Assembly: GCA_902493595.1 (NCBI GenBank)
Contig: CABUPU010000013.1
Location: 1-30,480 of the forward strand
Direction of reading: 5' to 3'
Origin: an uncultured Mycoplasma sp.
Lineage (GTDB): Bacteria; Bacillota_I; Bacilli_A; RF39; UBA660
DNA: 30,480 nt
The position numbers and the translations under genes were made by a program. The notes beneath the pieces were generated by a model. It worked only from the letters and a program-made list of their open reading frames with translations. It ran no database searches and had not been told where the DNA came from. Position 1 is the stretch's first letter, and each line of letters begins with the position of its first letter. This document shows, one piece after another, positions 13,546-21,572 of the stretch.

Positions 13546-15966
13546 ATGGCTAGTTTTGGAAAACATTTTACAGTTAATGAAAAAGATGGATTATCATTAC
13601 CAACTGCAGTACATAAAGGTGATTTTTATAGAATAACAGTTCTTACAGATAGACTTGTTAGACTTGAGTATTCAGTATCTGGTAATTTTGTTGATAATTT
13701 AACCGATTTAGTTTCAAATCGTAATTTTCCTGTACCTAGTTATACTTTCGAAGAGGATGATAAATATATGGTAATAACTACTAAATATTTTTCTCTTCAA
13801 TATATGAAAGAAAAACCTTTTAAAGGACCTTCTTTTGCACCGGATACTAATTTAAAAGTTAAACTACTTAATACGGATAAAATATGGTATTATGAACATC
13901 CTGAAGCAAGAAATTTTTTAGCAAGTTCATTTTCTCTTGATAATTATAATGGAATTTATAATAAACTTGAAAAAGGCTTATATTCTACTGATGGATTTGC
14001 AACTTTAGATGATTCTGACCCATTAATTACTAATGAACTTGGTATATTAAATAAATCTACAGAAAGTCACATAGATATATATTTATTTATGTATAAAAGA
14101 GATTTTGGTCTTTGTTTAAAAGATTATTTTGCTTTAACTGGACTTCCTACACTTTTACCTAGATATGCTTTTGGTGTATGGTGGAATAGAGATATAATTT
14201 ATTCAATGGATAATGTTAAGGCACTTTTAACATCCTTTAATAATAATGAAATACCAATTAGTGTACTTCTTTTAAATGAATTTTGGCATACTAAAAATAA
14301 AGATAATATTTTAGCAAATAAAACAGGTTTTACATTTAATAAAGAATTATTTTATAGTCCAACAGAACTAACTAATTATCTTCATGAAAGAGGAGTTAGA
14401 CTTGGACTTGAACTTGATCCAACCGAAGGAATTAAACCAACTGAGGAAGCCTACCCAGAGTTTGCTGAGGAATTAAATTATAAAAATAATGAAACAATTC
14501 CATTTTTAGCATTTGATAAAATGTTTATAATTTTATATTTTGAAAAACTAATTAATCCTCTTACAAAACTTGATATAGATTTTTATTTTCTTGATTATAA
14601 AAAAGATATTAAATCACTTAGAGCACTTACTTATTATCATGTAAAAGATTTTATGCAAAGTGAATATAAAAGACCAATGCTACTTGCTCGAAATACAATG
14701 GTAGCTTCACATAAAAATGCGGTTTTATATTCAGGTCAAACAATAGTAAGTTGGAATACGCTTAAATATTTACCATTTTTTAATAGCAGTGCAAGTAATA
14801 TAGGACTTTCTTGGTGGAGTCATGATATTGGTGGTTTTAAAGATGGCGTTGAGGATGCTGAACTTTATATGAGATATGTTCAGTTCGGTACATTTAGTCC
14901 AATATTTAGATTTAGTGCAAAAAGAGGTATTTATTATAAAAGAGAGCCTTGGCTATGGGACTATAAAACTTATAATATCGTAAAAGAATATACAAATTTG
15001 AGACATAAATTAATACCTTATTTGTATACTGAGAACTATTATTATGCTAAAAAAGGAATGCCGCTTATTCAACCAATTTATTATAACTATCCTGAAATGT
15101 ATGATGAACCTGAGTATCGTAATGAATATTACTTTGGAAGTGAATTCTTTGTTTGCCCAATTACAAAACCAATGGATAATGTAATGAATAGATCTGTTCA
15201 AAGAACATTTATACCTAAAGGAATATGGTATGACTTTAAAACTGGCAAAAAATTTGTAGGTGATAAAAGGTATATAACTTTCCACAAAGATGAAGATTAT
15301 CCTGTATTTGCAAAAGCTGGAGCAATTATTCCAATGGCAAATATTTCCTCAAATTATAATTTTACAGGAAATCCAGAAAAGTTAGATATACACGTATTTC
15401 CTGGTAAAAGTAACTCATATCATTTATATGAAGATGATGGAGTTACAAGACTTTATGAACAAGGTTATTATGTAATTAGTGCAATTGATTACAATTATAT
15501 GCAAAATAATTATAGTTTAATAATTCATCCTTTAGAGGGAAAAACTGCAATAATACCTGCGACAAGAGATTATAATATTATATTTAGAAATACTAAGGAA
15601 GCAAGTAAAGTTGAAGTATTTATTAATGGTGAAAAAATTGATAGTAATGCTTACTCTATAAATGTAAAAGATGATAGTTTTATAGTTAGTGTACCTGAAG
15701 TAGATACAACAAAACAGTTAACAGTTAATTGTAGTGGTAAAGATATTGAAATAGATGCAGCAAGAATTATTAATGAAGATATAAATTCAATTATTACTGA
15801 TTTAAAAATTAAAACTAAGTTAAAAGAGCAATTATATAAAATTGTATTTAGTAATATGGAAATTAAAAAGAAGAGAATTGCTATTAAAAAACTAAGAAGT
15901 AAAGGCTTAGAATTTAGATTTATAAGAATGTTTATGAAATTATATGATTATTTAATTGAAATTTAA
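13546..15966 (+). CDS. Glycoside hydrolase family 31 protein with Gln at the acid/base position
   Basis: An 806-residue GH31 protein (alpha-glucosidase/alpha-xylosidase family). The N-terminal beta-sandwich is followed by a (beta/alpha)8 barrel starting at YAFGVWWNRDIIYS. The likely nucleophile is Asp350 in DFYFLDYKKD. SASNIGLSWWSHDIGGF and VQFGTFSPIFRFSA follow, and beta-rich C-terminal domains carry GIWYDF and YHLYEDDG. Two key positions differ: the catalytic acid/base Asp of the family's SGDT motif is Gln398 (YSGQTIVSW), and the Asp of the usual DMDWH motif is Asn244 (LNEFWH). It may be inactive, a binding protein, or act on substrates with a good leaving group, as plant myrosinase does with Gln. 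No signal peptide, so probably cytoplasmic. It stands alone; the leuS promoter overlaps its 3' end. Confidence 0.9.
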   Translation: MASFGKHFTVNEKDGLSLPTAVHKGDFYRITVLTDRLVRLEYSVSGNFVDNLTDLVSNRNFPVPSYTFEEDDKYMVITTKYFSLQYMKEKPFKGPSFAPDTNLKVKLLNTDKIWYYEHPEARNFLASSFSLDNYNGIYNKLEKGLYSTDGFATLDDSDPLITNELGILNKSTESHIDIYLFMYKRDFGLCLKDYFALTGLPTLLPRYAFGVWWNRDIIYSMDNVKALLTSFNNNEIPISVLLLNEFWHTKNKDNILANKTGFTFNKELFYSPTELTNYLHERGVRLGLELDPTEGIKPTEEAYPEFAEELNYKNNETIPFLAFDKMFIILYFEKLINPLTKLDIDFYFLDYKKDIKSLRALTYYHVKDFMQSEYKRPMLLARNTMVASHKNAVLYSGQTIVSWNTLKYLPFFNSSASNIGLSWWSHDIGGFKDGVEDAELYMRYVQFGTFSPIFRFSAKRGIYYKREPWLWDYKTYNIVKEYTNLRHKLIPYLYTENYYYAKKGMPLIQPIYYNYPEMYDEPEYRNEYYFGSEFFVCPITKPMDNVMNRSVQRTFIPKGIWYDFKTGKKFVGDKRYITFHKDEDYPVFAKAGAIIPMANISSNYNFTGNPEKLDIHVFPGKSNSYHLYEDDGVTRLYEQGYYVISAIDYNYMQNNYSLIIHPLEGKTAIIPATRDYNIIFRNTKEASKVEVFINGEKIDSNAYSINVKDDSFIVSVPEVDTTKQLTVNCSGKDIEIDAARIINEDINSIITDLKIKTKLKEQLYKIVFSNMEIKKKRIAIKKLRSKGLEFRFIRMFMKLYDYLIEI

Positions 15967-15984
15967 AAAAAAGTATTGTATAAT
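15956..15984 (+). promoter_or_regulatory. Promoter of the leuS T-box operon, overlapping the GH31 stop
   Basis: TTGAAA (15956-15961), 17 bases, TATAAT (15979-15984). The -35 lies inside the last codons of the GH31 gene. Confidence 0.8.
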
Positions 15985-15988
15985 GTGC

Positions 15989-16173
15989 TTAAGCAAAGGA
16001 AAAAAGAGTAGTAAATATATTTGTTTTTATAGAAAGCTAATGGTTGATGAAAATTAGTAAACCTATATATTGAACTTGCTTTTGGATGCAAATGGGGTAA
16101 TTTCCGTATCAATTAAATAAGTTAAATTAAAGGTGGTACCGTGCATATGCACCCTTTTGTACTATCTTTTTTA
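15989..16173 (+). promoter_or_regulatory. T-box leader (tRNA-Leu-sensing) of the leuS operon
   Basis: T-box leaders bind an uncharged tRNA and let transcription continue when it cannot be charged. Visible parts are a stem I start with the AGTA element (GAGTAGTAAATAT, 16006-16018), a specifier side after TATATT with GAACTTGC (CUU, leucine, likely), and the T-box AAAGGTGGTACCG (16129-16141). The terminator form pairs AAAGGTGGTAC (16129-16139) with GTACTATCTTT (16159-16169), with inner stem GTGCAT/ATGCAC and a T-run. The leucine assignment rests mainly on leuS downstream; the specifier codon is my reading of an unaligned loop. Confidence 0.85.
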
Positions 16174-16185
16174 TTGGAGGAAAAG

Positions 16186-16569
16186 ATGAAAAGAGTATTA
16201 ATTGTATGTGTAATTGTATTTATAGTTTTAAGTGTAGTACTATATTTTTATGATATGTATATGTTTAATGTTATGCGTAAAAATAAGAAAAATAAAAAGA
16301 ATAATGAAAAATATTTATTTTCAGTTAGGTATTTAATGGCTAAATTTAAACTGCCAAAAGAATTACTTATTCAAAATAAAATGGCATTTATATATAGTTT
16401 AATTGATGCCTTTATAATAACAATTGTATTTATGATTATAGAACTTATTAAACTTCCGTTTTACATTCAAATATTAATAGGATTTGTATTATTATTTGGA
16501 CTTATATATGCGATGTATGAACTTCTTGGAAGATATTTAGAAAGGAAAGAAAATAATGAACGAATTTAA
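16186..16569 (+). CDS. Small conserved membrane protein upstream of leuS
   Basis: A 127-residue protein with three hydrophobic helices: about residues 3-20 (VLIVCVIVFIVLSVVLYF), 69-86 (IYSLIDAFIITIVFMIIE) and 91-113. The loop after the first helix is very Lys/Asn-rich. I recognise no family. The ATG at 16186 has GGAGG 5 bases before it; upstream in-frame starts lie inside the T-box terminator and are rejected. It shares the T-box leader and overlaps leuS by 14 bases, so it should rise when leucyl-tRNA is short. Whether it has a leucine-related job or simply shares the transcript is unknown. Confidence 0.8.
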   Translation: MKRVLIVCVIVFIVLSVVLYFYDMYMFNVMRKNKKNKKNNEKYLFSVRYLMAKFKLPKELLIQNKMAFIYSLIDAFIITIVFMIIELIKLPFYIQILIGFVLLFGLIYAMYELLGRYLERKENNERI

Positions 16570-18970
16570 TCAAATTGAAAAAAAATGGCAAAAATATTGG
16601 GAAGATAACAAATGTTTTGAGGCTATTAATGGTAGTGAAAAGAAACCTTATTATATTTTGGTAGAATTTCCATATCCATCTGGTTCTGGACTTCATGTAG
16701 GGCACGTAAGAAGTTATACAGCACAAGATGCAAAAGCAAGAATGAAAAGATTAGAGGGTTATAATGTTTTGTATCCAATGGGATGGGATGCCTTTGGAGC
16801 TCCAGCAGAACAATATGCAATTAAAAATCACATTCATCCTAAAGAAGCTGTAAAAGAAAATATTGCAACTTTTAAAAGACAAATGAAGACACTAGGATTT
16901 TCATTTGATTGGGATAGAGAATTTTCTACAACTGATCCGGAATATTATAAATGGACTCAATGGCAATTTTTGAAATTTTATGAGCATAATATGGCTTATA
17001 AAGCAACTGCTTCAGTAAATTGGTGTAATACATGTAAAACTGTTCTTTCAAACGAAGATGCTGCCGGTGGAGTATGTGAAAGATGTGGAAACACAGTTGT
17101 TCAAAAAGAAAAAAATCAGTGGATGCTAAAAATGAGTGAATATGCTCAAAGTCTTCTTGATGGTCTTGAGGAAACAGCTTTTGCTGATAGAGTTAAATTA
17201 GGTCAAATAAATTGGATTGGAAAGTCTACCGGAGTTGAAGTTGAAATAGAACTTACAACAGGAGGAAAATTTTCAATATTTACAACTTGCATTGAAACAA
17301 TTTATGGTGTTACATTTTTTGTAATTGCTCCAGATGGAAAACTTATTAAAGAGTTAATGCCAAAGATTAAAAATAAAGAGGAAGTGCAAAATTATATTTT
17401 AGAAACATCAAAAAAATCTAATATGGATAGAACTAGTCTTAATAAAACAAAAACAGGTTGCGTTTTAAAGGGTATAGAGGCTATTAATCCAGTTAATGGA
17501 AAAAAAGTTCCTATATTTGTTGGTGACTTTGTACTTGGTAGTTATGGAACTGGTGCAGTTATGGCAGTACCCGCTCATGATGCAAGAGATTATGAATATG
17601 CAAAAGTACATAATTTGGAAATGATCGAGGTTATTTCAGGAGGAAATATAAAAGAAAAAGCCTATGAAAAAGAGGAGTATCTTCCTATAAATCCTAAACT
17701 TCTTAATAGTGGGGAATTTACTGGACTTACAGTTAGTGAAGCCAAAGAAAAAATAACAGAAAAACTTGTTAATATGGGTAAAGCTAAAGTAGTTAATAAT
17801 TATAAAATGCGTGATTGGATTTTCTCTAGACAAAGATTTTGGGGTGAACCAATACCAATGATTAATTGTCCTAAATGTGGTTGGGTTCCTGTACCTGAAA
17901 ATGAACTTCCGGTTTTACTTCCAAATGTAGCTAACTACGAACCAACTGATGATGGCGAAAGTCCACTTGCAAAAATTACTGATTGGGTAAATTGTAAGTG
18001 CCCTAAATGTGGCGCTGACGCTAAAAGAGAAACAGATACTATGCCAAACTGGGCTGGATCAAGTTGGTATTTCTTAAGATTTATGGATGCGCATAATAAT
18101 AAAGAATTTGCCTCAATGGATGCAATGAAGTATTGGGGTAAAGTTGATTGGTATAATGGAGGAATGGAACATACAGCAAGACATTTGCTTTATGCAAGAT
18201 TCTGGGTACAATTTTTGTATAATATTGGTCTAGTTCCTAATAAAGAAATGATTTACAAAAGAGTAAGTCATGGTATGGTACTTGGTTCTAACAATGAAAA
18301 AATGAGTAAAAGTAAAGGCAATGTTATCAATCCAGATGATATTGTTAATGAATTTGGTGCTGATACATTAAGACTTTATGAAATGTTTATGGGTGATTAT
18401 AAAGAAGATGTTCCTTGGAGTACCGAAAGTTTAAAAGGATGTAAAAGATTTATTGATAAAGTTATTAGACTAAAAGATACTTTAAATGATAATGAAGGTT
18501 TTACTAAAGATTTAGAAAAAATACAAAATCAAACTATAAAAAAAGTAACTTATGATTTAGATAATATGGCCTATAATACAGCTGTATCAAGTTTAATGAT
18601 TTTGACAAATGCTTATCAAGATGCTAAATCAATTTCTAAAGAAGATTATAGATTACTTCTTACACTTTTAAATCCAATAGCTCCACATATTACAGAGGAG
18701 TTAAATGAAAGTATTGGGTTTAGTCCAATTGTAAATAGTACTTGGCCAGTATATGATGAAGATAAAACTAAGGATACAACTGTTACTATAGCAGTATCTG
18801 TTAATGGTAAAGTAAGAGGAAAACTTGAGGTTGATGTTGATACACCATCTGATATACTTCAGGAAAAAGCATTTACACTTCCGAATGTTCAAAACTTTAC
18901 AAATGGTAAGGAAATTGTTAAGGTTATTGCTATTCCTAATAAAATAGTAAATATCGTAGTAAAGGGTTAA
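16556..18970 (+). CDS. leuS: Leucyl-tRNA synthetase
   Basis: This class I synthetase charges tRNA-Leu with leucine in the cytoplasm. It is 804 residues long, the normal bacterial size. The HIGH motif is H47-V-G-H50 in PYPSGSGLHVGHVRSYTAQD. The CP1 editing domain spans roughly 220-410 and includes GSYGTGAVMAVPAHDARD. The catalytic KMSKS is K582-MSKS586. Two cysteine clusters (CNTCKT...CERCG near 160 and CPKCGW near 440, with CKCPKCG after) suggest zinc binding. The C-terminal domain has VNGKVRGKLEV. GGAAAG precedes the ATG inside the previous gene. It is controlled by the T-box leader and ends in a terminator overlapping its stop codon. Confidence 0.98.
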   Translation: MNEFNQIEKKWQKYWEDNKCFEAINGSEKKPYYILVEFPYPSGSGLHVGHVRSYTAQDAKARMKRLEGYNVLYPMGWDAFGAPAEQYAIKNHIHPKEAVKENIATFKRQMKTLGFSFDWDREFSTTDPEYYKWTQWQFLKFYEHNMAYKATASVNWCNTCKTVLSNEDAAGGVCERCGNTVVQKEKNQWMLKMSEYAQSLLDGLEETAFADRVKLGQINWIGKSTGVEVEIELTTGGKFSIFTTCIETIYGVTFFVIAPDGKLIKELMPKIKNKEEVQNYILETSKKSNMDRTSLNKTKTGCVLKGIEAINPVNGKKVPIFVGDFVLGSYGTGAVMAVPAHDARDYEYAKVHNLEMIEVISGGNIKEKAYEKEEYLPINPKLLNSGEFTGLTVSEAKEKITEKLVNMGKAKVVNNYKMRDWIFSRQRFWGEPIPMINCPKCGWVPVPENELPVLLPNVANYEPTDDGESPLAKITDWVNCKCPKCGADAKRETDTMPNWAGSSWYFLRFMDAHNNKEFASMDAMKYWGKVDWYNGGMEHTARHLLYARFWVQFLYNIGLVPNKEMIYKRVSHGMVLGSNNEKMSKSKGNVINPDDIVNEFGADTLRLYEMFMGDYKEDVPWSTESLKGCKRFIDKVIRLKDTLNDNEGFTKDLEKIQNQTIKKVTYDLDNMAYNTAVSSLMILTNAYQDAKSISKEDYRLLLTLLNPIAPHITEELNESIGFSPIVNSTWPVYDEDKTKDTTVTIAVSVNGKVRGKLEVDVDTPSDILQEKAFTLPNVQNFTNGKEIVKVIAIPNKIVNIVVKG

Positions 18971-18984
18971 TAACCCTTTTTATT
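18961..18984 (+). terminator. leuS terminator overlapping the stop codon
   Basis: AAAGGGTT (18961-18968), 3-base loop, AACCCTTT (18972-18979), then T-run. The TAA stop (18968-18970) lies inside the hairpin. Confidence 0.88.
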
Positions 18985-19038
18985 ATGGAAAAATGTGTAA
19001 AAAGTTACAAAAATAACTGGTTTTTTGTGTAAACTATT

Positions 19039-19079
19039 TATAATTGTTAAGCAAAAGGAGTAGTAAATATGTTTTTTAA
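19039..19079 (+). other. Truncated T-box leader copy (promoter -10 plus stem I start)
   Basis: TATAAT (19039-19044), TTAAGCAAA (19047-19055) and GAGTAGTAAATAT (19058-19070) repeat, in the same order, the -10 and 5' end of the leuS T-box leader (15979-15984, 15989-15997, 16006-16018). The rest of the leader (specifier side, antiterminator, terminator) is absent. It lies just upstream of the pseudouridine synthase gene and looks like a relic. Confidence 0.65.
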
Positions 19080-19096
19080 GTGTTATAATTCTAATT

Positions 19097-19753
19097 ATGA
19101 AAAAGGAAAAATTAGATATTTTATACGAAGATAAATTTTTAATAATTGTAAATAAGAAAAGTGGTATTCTTACAATTGCAAATGAAAAAGAAAAAGAAAA
19201 AACTTTGTATCACGAAGTTCATGAATATTTGTGGAGAAAAAATAAAAATAATAAAGTATTTATAATTCATAGACTTGATAAAGATACAAGTGGAATAGTT
19301 ATTTTTGCTAAAAATGATAAAATAAAGAAAATTATGCAAGATAATTGGGAAAGTGTTCAAAGGTATTACTATGCATTATGTCACGGAAATTTTAAATGTA
19401 AAAGTGGAACCATAATAAACTATTTGAAAGAAACTAAAACCTTTATGGTTTATGATACTAAAAATGAAAAAATTGGAGATAAATCTATTACTAAGTATGA
19501 AGTCATTGATAATGAAAATAATAAAACCTTAGTAAATATAAATATTTTAACAGGTAAGAAAAATCAAATAAGAGTGGCAATGCAAAGTATAAATCATCCA
19601 ATATATGGAGATAAAAAATATGGTAAAAAAGATGGTATGAGAAATTTATGTTTACATGCTTATAAAGTTATATTTACTCATCCAATTACCAAAGAAAAAA
19701 TTGTTATCGAGGCAAAAATGCCTAAATATATGAATATAAAAAAAGAAAGTTAG
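19097..19753 (+). CDS. RluA-family RNA pseudouridine synthase
   Basis: It converts specific uridines in rRNA or tRNA to pseudouridine. The 218 residues cover only the catalytic domain, without an S4 RNA-binding domain. They begin with LDILYEDKFLIIVNKKSGIL, and the active-site motif H58-R-L-D61-K-D-T-S-G holds catalytic Asp61. KKNQIRVAMQSINHPIYGDKKYG and LCLHAYKVIFTHPITKE follow. The exact target uridine cannot be told. No ribosome binding site precedes the ATG; a TATAAT at 19084-19089 lies only 7 bases before it, so the mRNA may be leaderless. A truncated T-box lies just upstream. Confidence 0.92.
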   Translation: MKKEKLDILYEDKFLIIVNKKSGILTIANEKEKEKTLYHEVHEYLWRKNKNNKVFIIHRLDKDTSGIVIFAKNDKIKKIMQDNWESVQRYYYALCHGNFKCKSGTIINYLKETKTFMVYDTKNEKIGDKSITKYEVIDNENNKTLVNINILTGKKNQIRVAMQSINHPIYGDKKYGKKDGMRNLCLHAYKVIFTHPITKEKIVIEAKMPKYMNIKKES

Positions 19754-19762
19754 TCCTTTCTT
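19743..19762 (-). terminator. Possible minus-strand terminator at the end of the pseudouridine synthase gene
   Basis: AAGAAAG and CTTTCTT form a 7-bp stem around 6 bases. A T-run follows only on the minus strand. If used, it would end transcripts from the Met/Asn-rich gene (stop at 19979) after running antisense through cse60. Confidence 0.4.
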
Positions 19763-19811
19763 CGACAAAATTCTTAAAAACTATGTTTTATACTATAATT
19801 GGTGATGACAT

Positions 19812-19982
19812 ATGAAAGTAAAATTATTTGATGAAAGTCATGAAAAAGATTTAGAAAAAGTAATAAATCTTTTTTTAAATGAGGGAAACTATGATATAAT
19901 AGATATTAAGTTTCAGGTTGCTATAGCAGTTTGTGGTGAAGAACAAATATATTGTTTTAGCGCTATGATAATTTATAATTAA
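19812..19982 (+). CDS. Cse60-like sporulation-associated small protein, 56 aa
   Basis: The 56 residues start MKVKLFDESHEKDLEK and end with EEQIYCFSAMIIYN, matching the pattern I know for Cse60, a short protein made under sporulation-specific sigma factors in Bacillus. Its biochemical role is not known. The ATG at 19812 follows GGTGATGAC, a good ribosome binding site. It is too short to be caught by length-limited gene calls. It converges on the next minus-strand gene, sharing TTAA so that both stop codons overlap (19979-19982). Its presence suggests an ancestor, or the organism itself, forms spores; the same protein also occurs in bacteria not known to sporulate. Confidence 0.85.
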   Translation: MKVKLFDESHEKDLEKVINLFLNEGNYDIIDIKFQVAIAVCGEEQIYCFSAMIIYN

Positions 19983-20224
19983 AGCATATACATATTATTA
20001 GAATCTATGTTAATGTCATCAGTGGAATAACTAGTATTTTCAAGACTTGATATTCTTTTATCTAATCTAGCAATTTGTCTTTCAATCTTTGCAAGTCTTT
20101 CCTCTAAATCAATATTATTTTGATTATAAAATTGGTTATTCATTGGCATCATATTTGGCATAAAACCATTTTGAGGCATCATCATATTTTGATTTTCAAA
20201 AAATGAATTTCTATTTTTCTTCAT
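19979..20224 (-). CDS. Met/Asn/Gln-rich protein with short coiled coil, possible coat-type protein
   Basis: The first 36 residues or so are low-complexity, rich in Met, Asn, Pro and Phe (MMMPQNGFMPNMMPMNNQFY). A predicted coiled coil follows (LEERLAKIERQIARLDKRISSLE, in two heptad blocks), then a Ser/Asp/Asn-rich tail. The ATG at 20224 is chosen because AAAGGA lies 6 bases before it; the ATG at 20230 touches that site. The composition resembles small spore-coat or surface-assembly proteins, and the tail-to-tail overlap with the Cse60-like gene fits that idea, but no family is recognised and the link to sporulation is inference. Confidence 0.7.
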   Translation of the reverse strand: MKKNRNSFFENQNMMMPQNGFMPNMMPMNNQFYNQNNIDLEERLAKIERQIARLDKRISSLENTSYSTDDINIDSNNMYML

Positions 20225-20274
20225 AGGCATTCCTTTCTAATGATAATATATGTTTAAAAAAAGGAAGTGTTATT

Positions 20275-20880
20275 ATGAGAATGAGAAATCCTAAAAATAT
20301 GGATGAAATACTAAATAGTTGTAATTATTTTTTAACTGAAGATTTATTTAATAATGATAATGATATATGTTTAGAAATTGGTATGGGTAAAGGTAATTTC
20401 TTACTTGGAATGTGTTTGAATCATCCAAATATTAATTACATTGGTGTAGAAAAATATTCCAGTGTTATTTGTAGTGCAATAAAAAAAATTAATGAATATG
20501 AATTAGATAATTTGAAGATACTTAACATAGATATTATGGATATTCCACAGTATTTATATGGAAAAATTAAAACAATTTATTTGAATTTTTCTGATCCTTG
20601 GCCTAAAAAAAGAAATACTAAACGAAGACTTACATCAGAAAATTTCTTAAAATTATATGATAATTTATTTAAGGATAAAAAACATATTATTTTAAAAACA
20701 GATAATGATGATTTTTATGAATTTTCAAAAGAAAGTCTACTTTCATATGGCTATAAAATAATAAATGAAACTTATGATTTACATAATAGTGATGTAACTG
20801 ATAGTCCAAAAACTGAATATGAAGAGAAATTTTCTTCTCAAGGCGTTAAAATAAAATATATAGAAGTAATAAAAAAATAG
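20275..20880 (+). CDS. trmB: tRNA (guanine-N7)-methyltransferase
   Basis: TrmB adds a methyl group from S-adenosylmethionine to G46 in the tRNA variable loop. The 201 residues show the SAM-binding LEIGMGKGNFLLGM, the second-strand YIGVEKYSSV, the signature NFSDPWPKKRNTKRRLTSENFLKLY and the C-terminal TEYEEKFSSQGVKI. The length is typical. AAGGAAG lies just upstream of the ATG at 20275. It is divergent from the Met/Asn-rich gene and followed 29 bases later by a lipoprotein gene that seems to have its own -10. Confidence 0.96.
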   Translation: MRMRNPKNMDEILNSCNYFLTEDLFNNDNDICLEIGMGKGNFLLGMCLNHPNINYIGVEKYSSVICSAIKKINEYELDNLKILNIDIMDIPQYLYGKIKTIYLNFSDPWPKKRNTKRRLTSENFLKLYDNLFKDKKHIILKTDNDDFYEFSKESLLSYGYKIINETYDLHNSDVTDSPKTEYEEKFSSQGVKIKYIEVIKK

Positions 20881-20909
20881 TGATATAATATTGATGTAAG
20901 GATGATATA

Positions 20910-21560
20910 ATGAAAAGAAAATTTTTAATATTGCTACTCATAGGTTTATTTTCTTTATGTGGATGCAGTAATATAAAAAATATGAATACTGATTCTTTAT
21001 TAAATGAACTTGCTAATAAAACAGGTAAATATAATGAGGTTAATCGCGCTTTTAAATATTATTTACCAAGTGGTCTTAGTATTGATAGTTATGATGATTA
21101 TAATGCAGTATTTTCCTCAGCTAATTATAAATATTATTTATATGTTGATTTAATAAGTTATTATAAAAAAGTGGAATTTGAGTATGATGTAAATAATAAA
21201 GCTTTTTATAGTAAAAAAATAGATTTTGATAACAAATATGGATATATTGAGATTAATTTAAAAGAAAATGATAAATATTTGATTGAAATTATGTATAATT
21301 ATGCTAAAATAGAAGTGATGGTAGATTATGATGATATTAATCTTGCAGTATTAAACGCTGTAACCATATTAAGAGATTTAGAATATAATGATATGACAAT
21401 TGAGTCTATTGCTAGTAATAAATCTCAAAAGTTTAATGATGAAACTTACAACATTTTTAATCCAAAAGGAAATGATAATAATTATTTAGATATTATTCAA
21501 AATGAGGATGATACAAATGCTGAAGAAAATGAAGAAATTGATACAGATTTAGTTAAATAG
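20910..21560 (+). CDS. Lipoprotein of unknown function, 216 aa
   Basis: A lipoprotein signal (MKRKFLILLLIGLFSLCGCSN) puts the lipidated cysteine at residue 19. The mature part has a Tyr-rich, beta-strand-rich core (about 45-140: FKYYLPSGLSIDSYDDYNAVFSS to YAKIEVMVDYDD), a helix, and an acidic C-terminal tail (EDDTNAEENEEIDTDL). I recognise no domain. AAGGATGAT precedes the ATG and a TATAAT lies at 20884-20889. The next gene starts 12 bases after its stop, making it first in an apparent four-gene envelope operon ending at 23090. Confidence 0.8.
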   Translation: MKRKFLILLLIGLFSLCGCSNIKNMNTDSLLNELANKTGKYNEVNRAFKYYLPSGLSIDSYDDYNAVFSSANYKYYLYVDLISYYKKVEFEYDVNNKAFYSKKIDFDNKYGYIEINLKENDKYLIEIMYNYAKIEVMVDYDDINLAVLNAVTILRDLEYNDMTIESIASNKSQKFNDETYNIFNPKGNDNNYLDIIQNEDDTNAEENEEIDTDLVK

Positions 21561-21572
21561 GAAGGTGAAAAT

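Noticed and set aside
16141..16185. Earlier GTG/ATG starts for the membrane protein before leuS
   Set aside because: They lie inside the T-box terminator hairpin; GGAGG is placed for the ATG at 16186.
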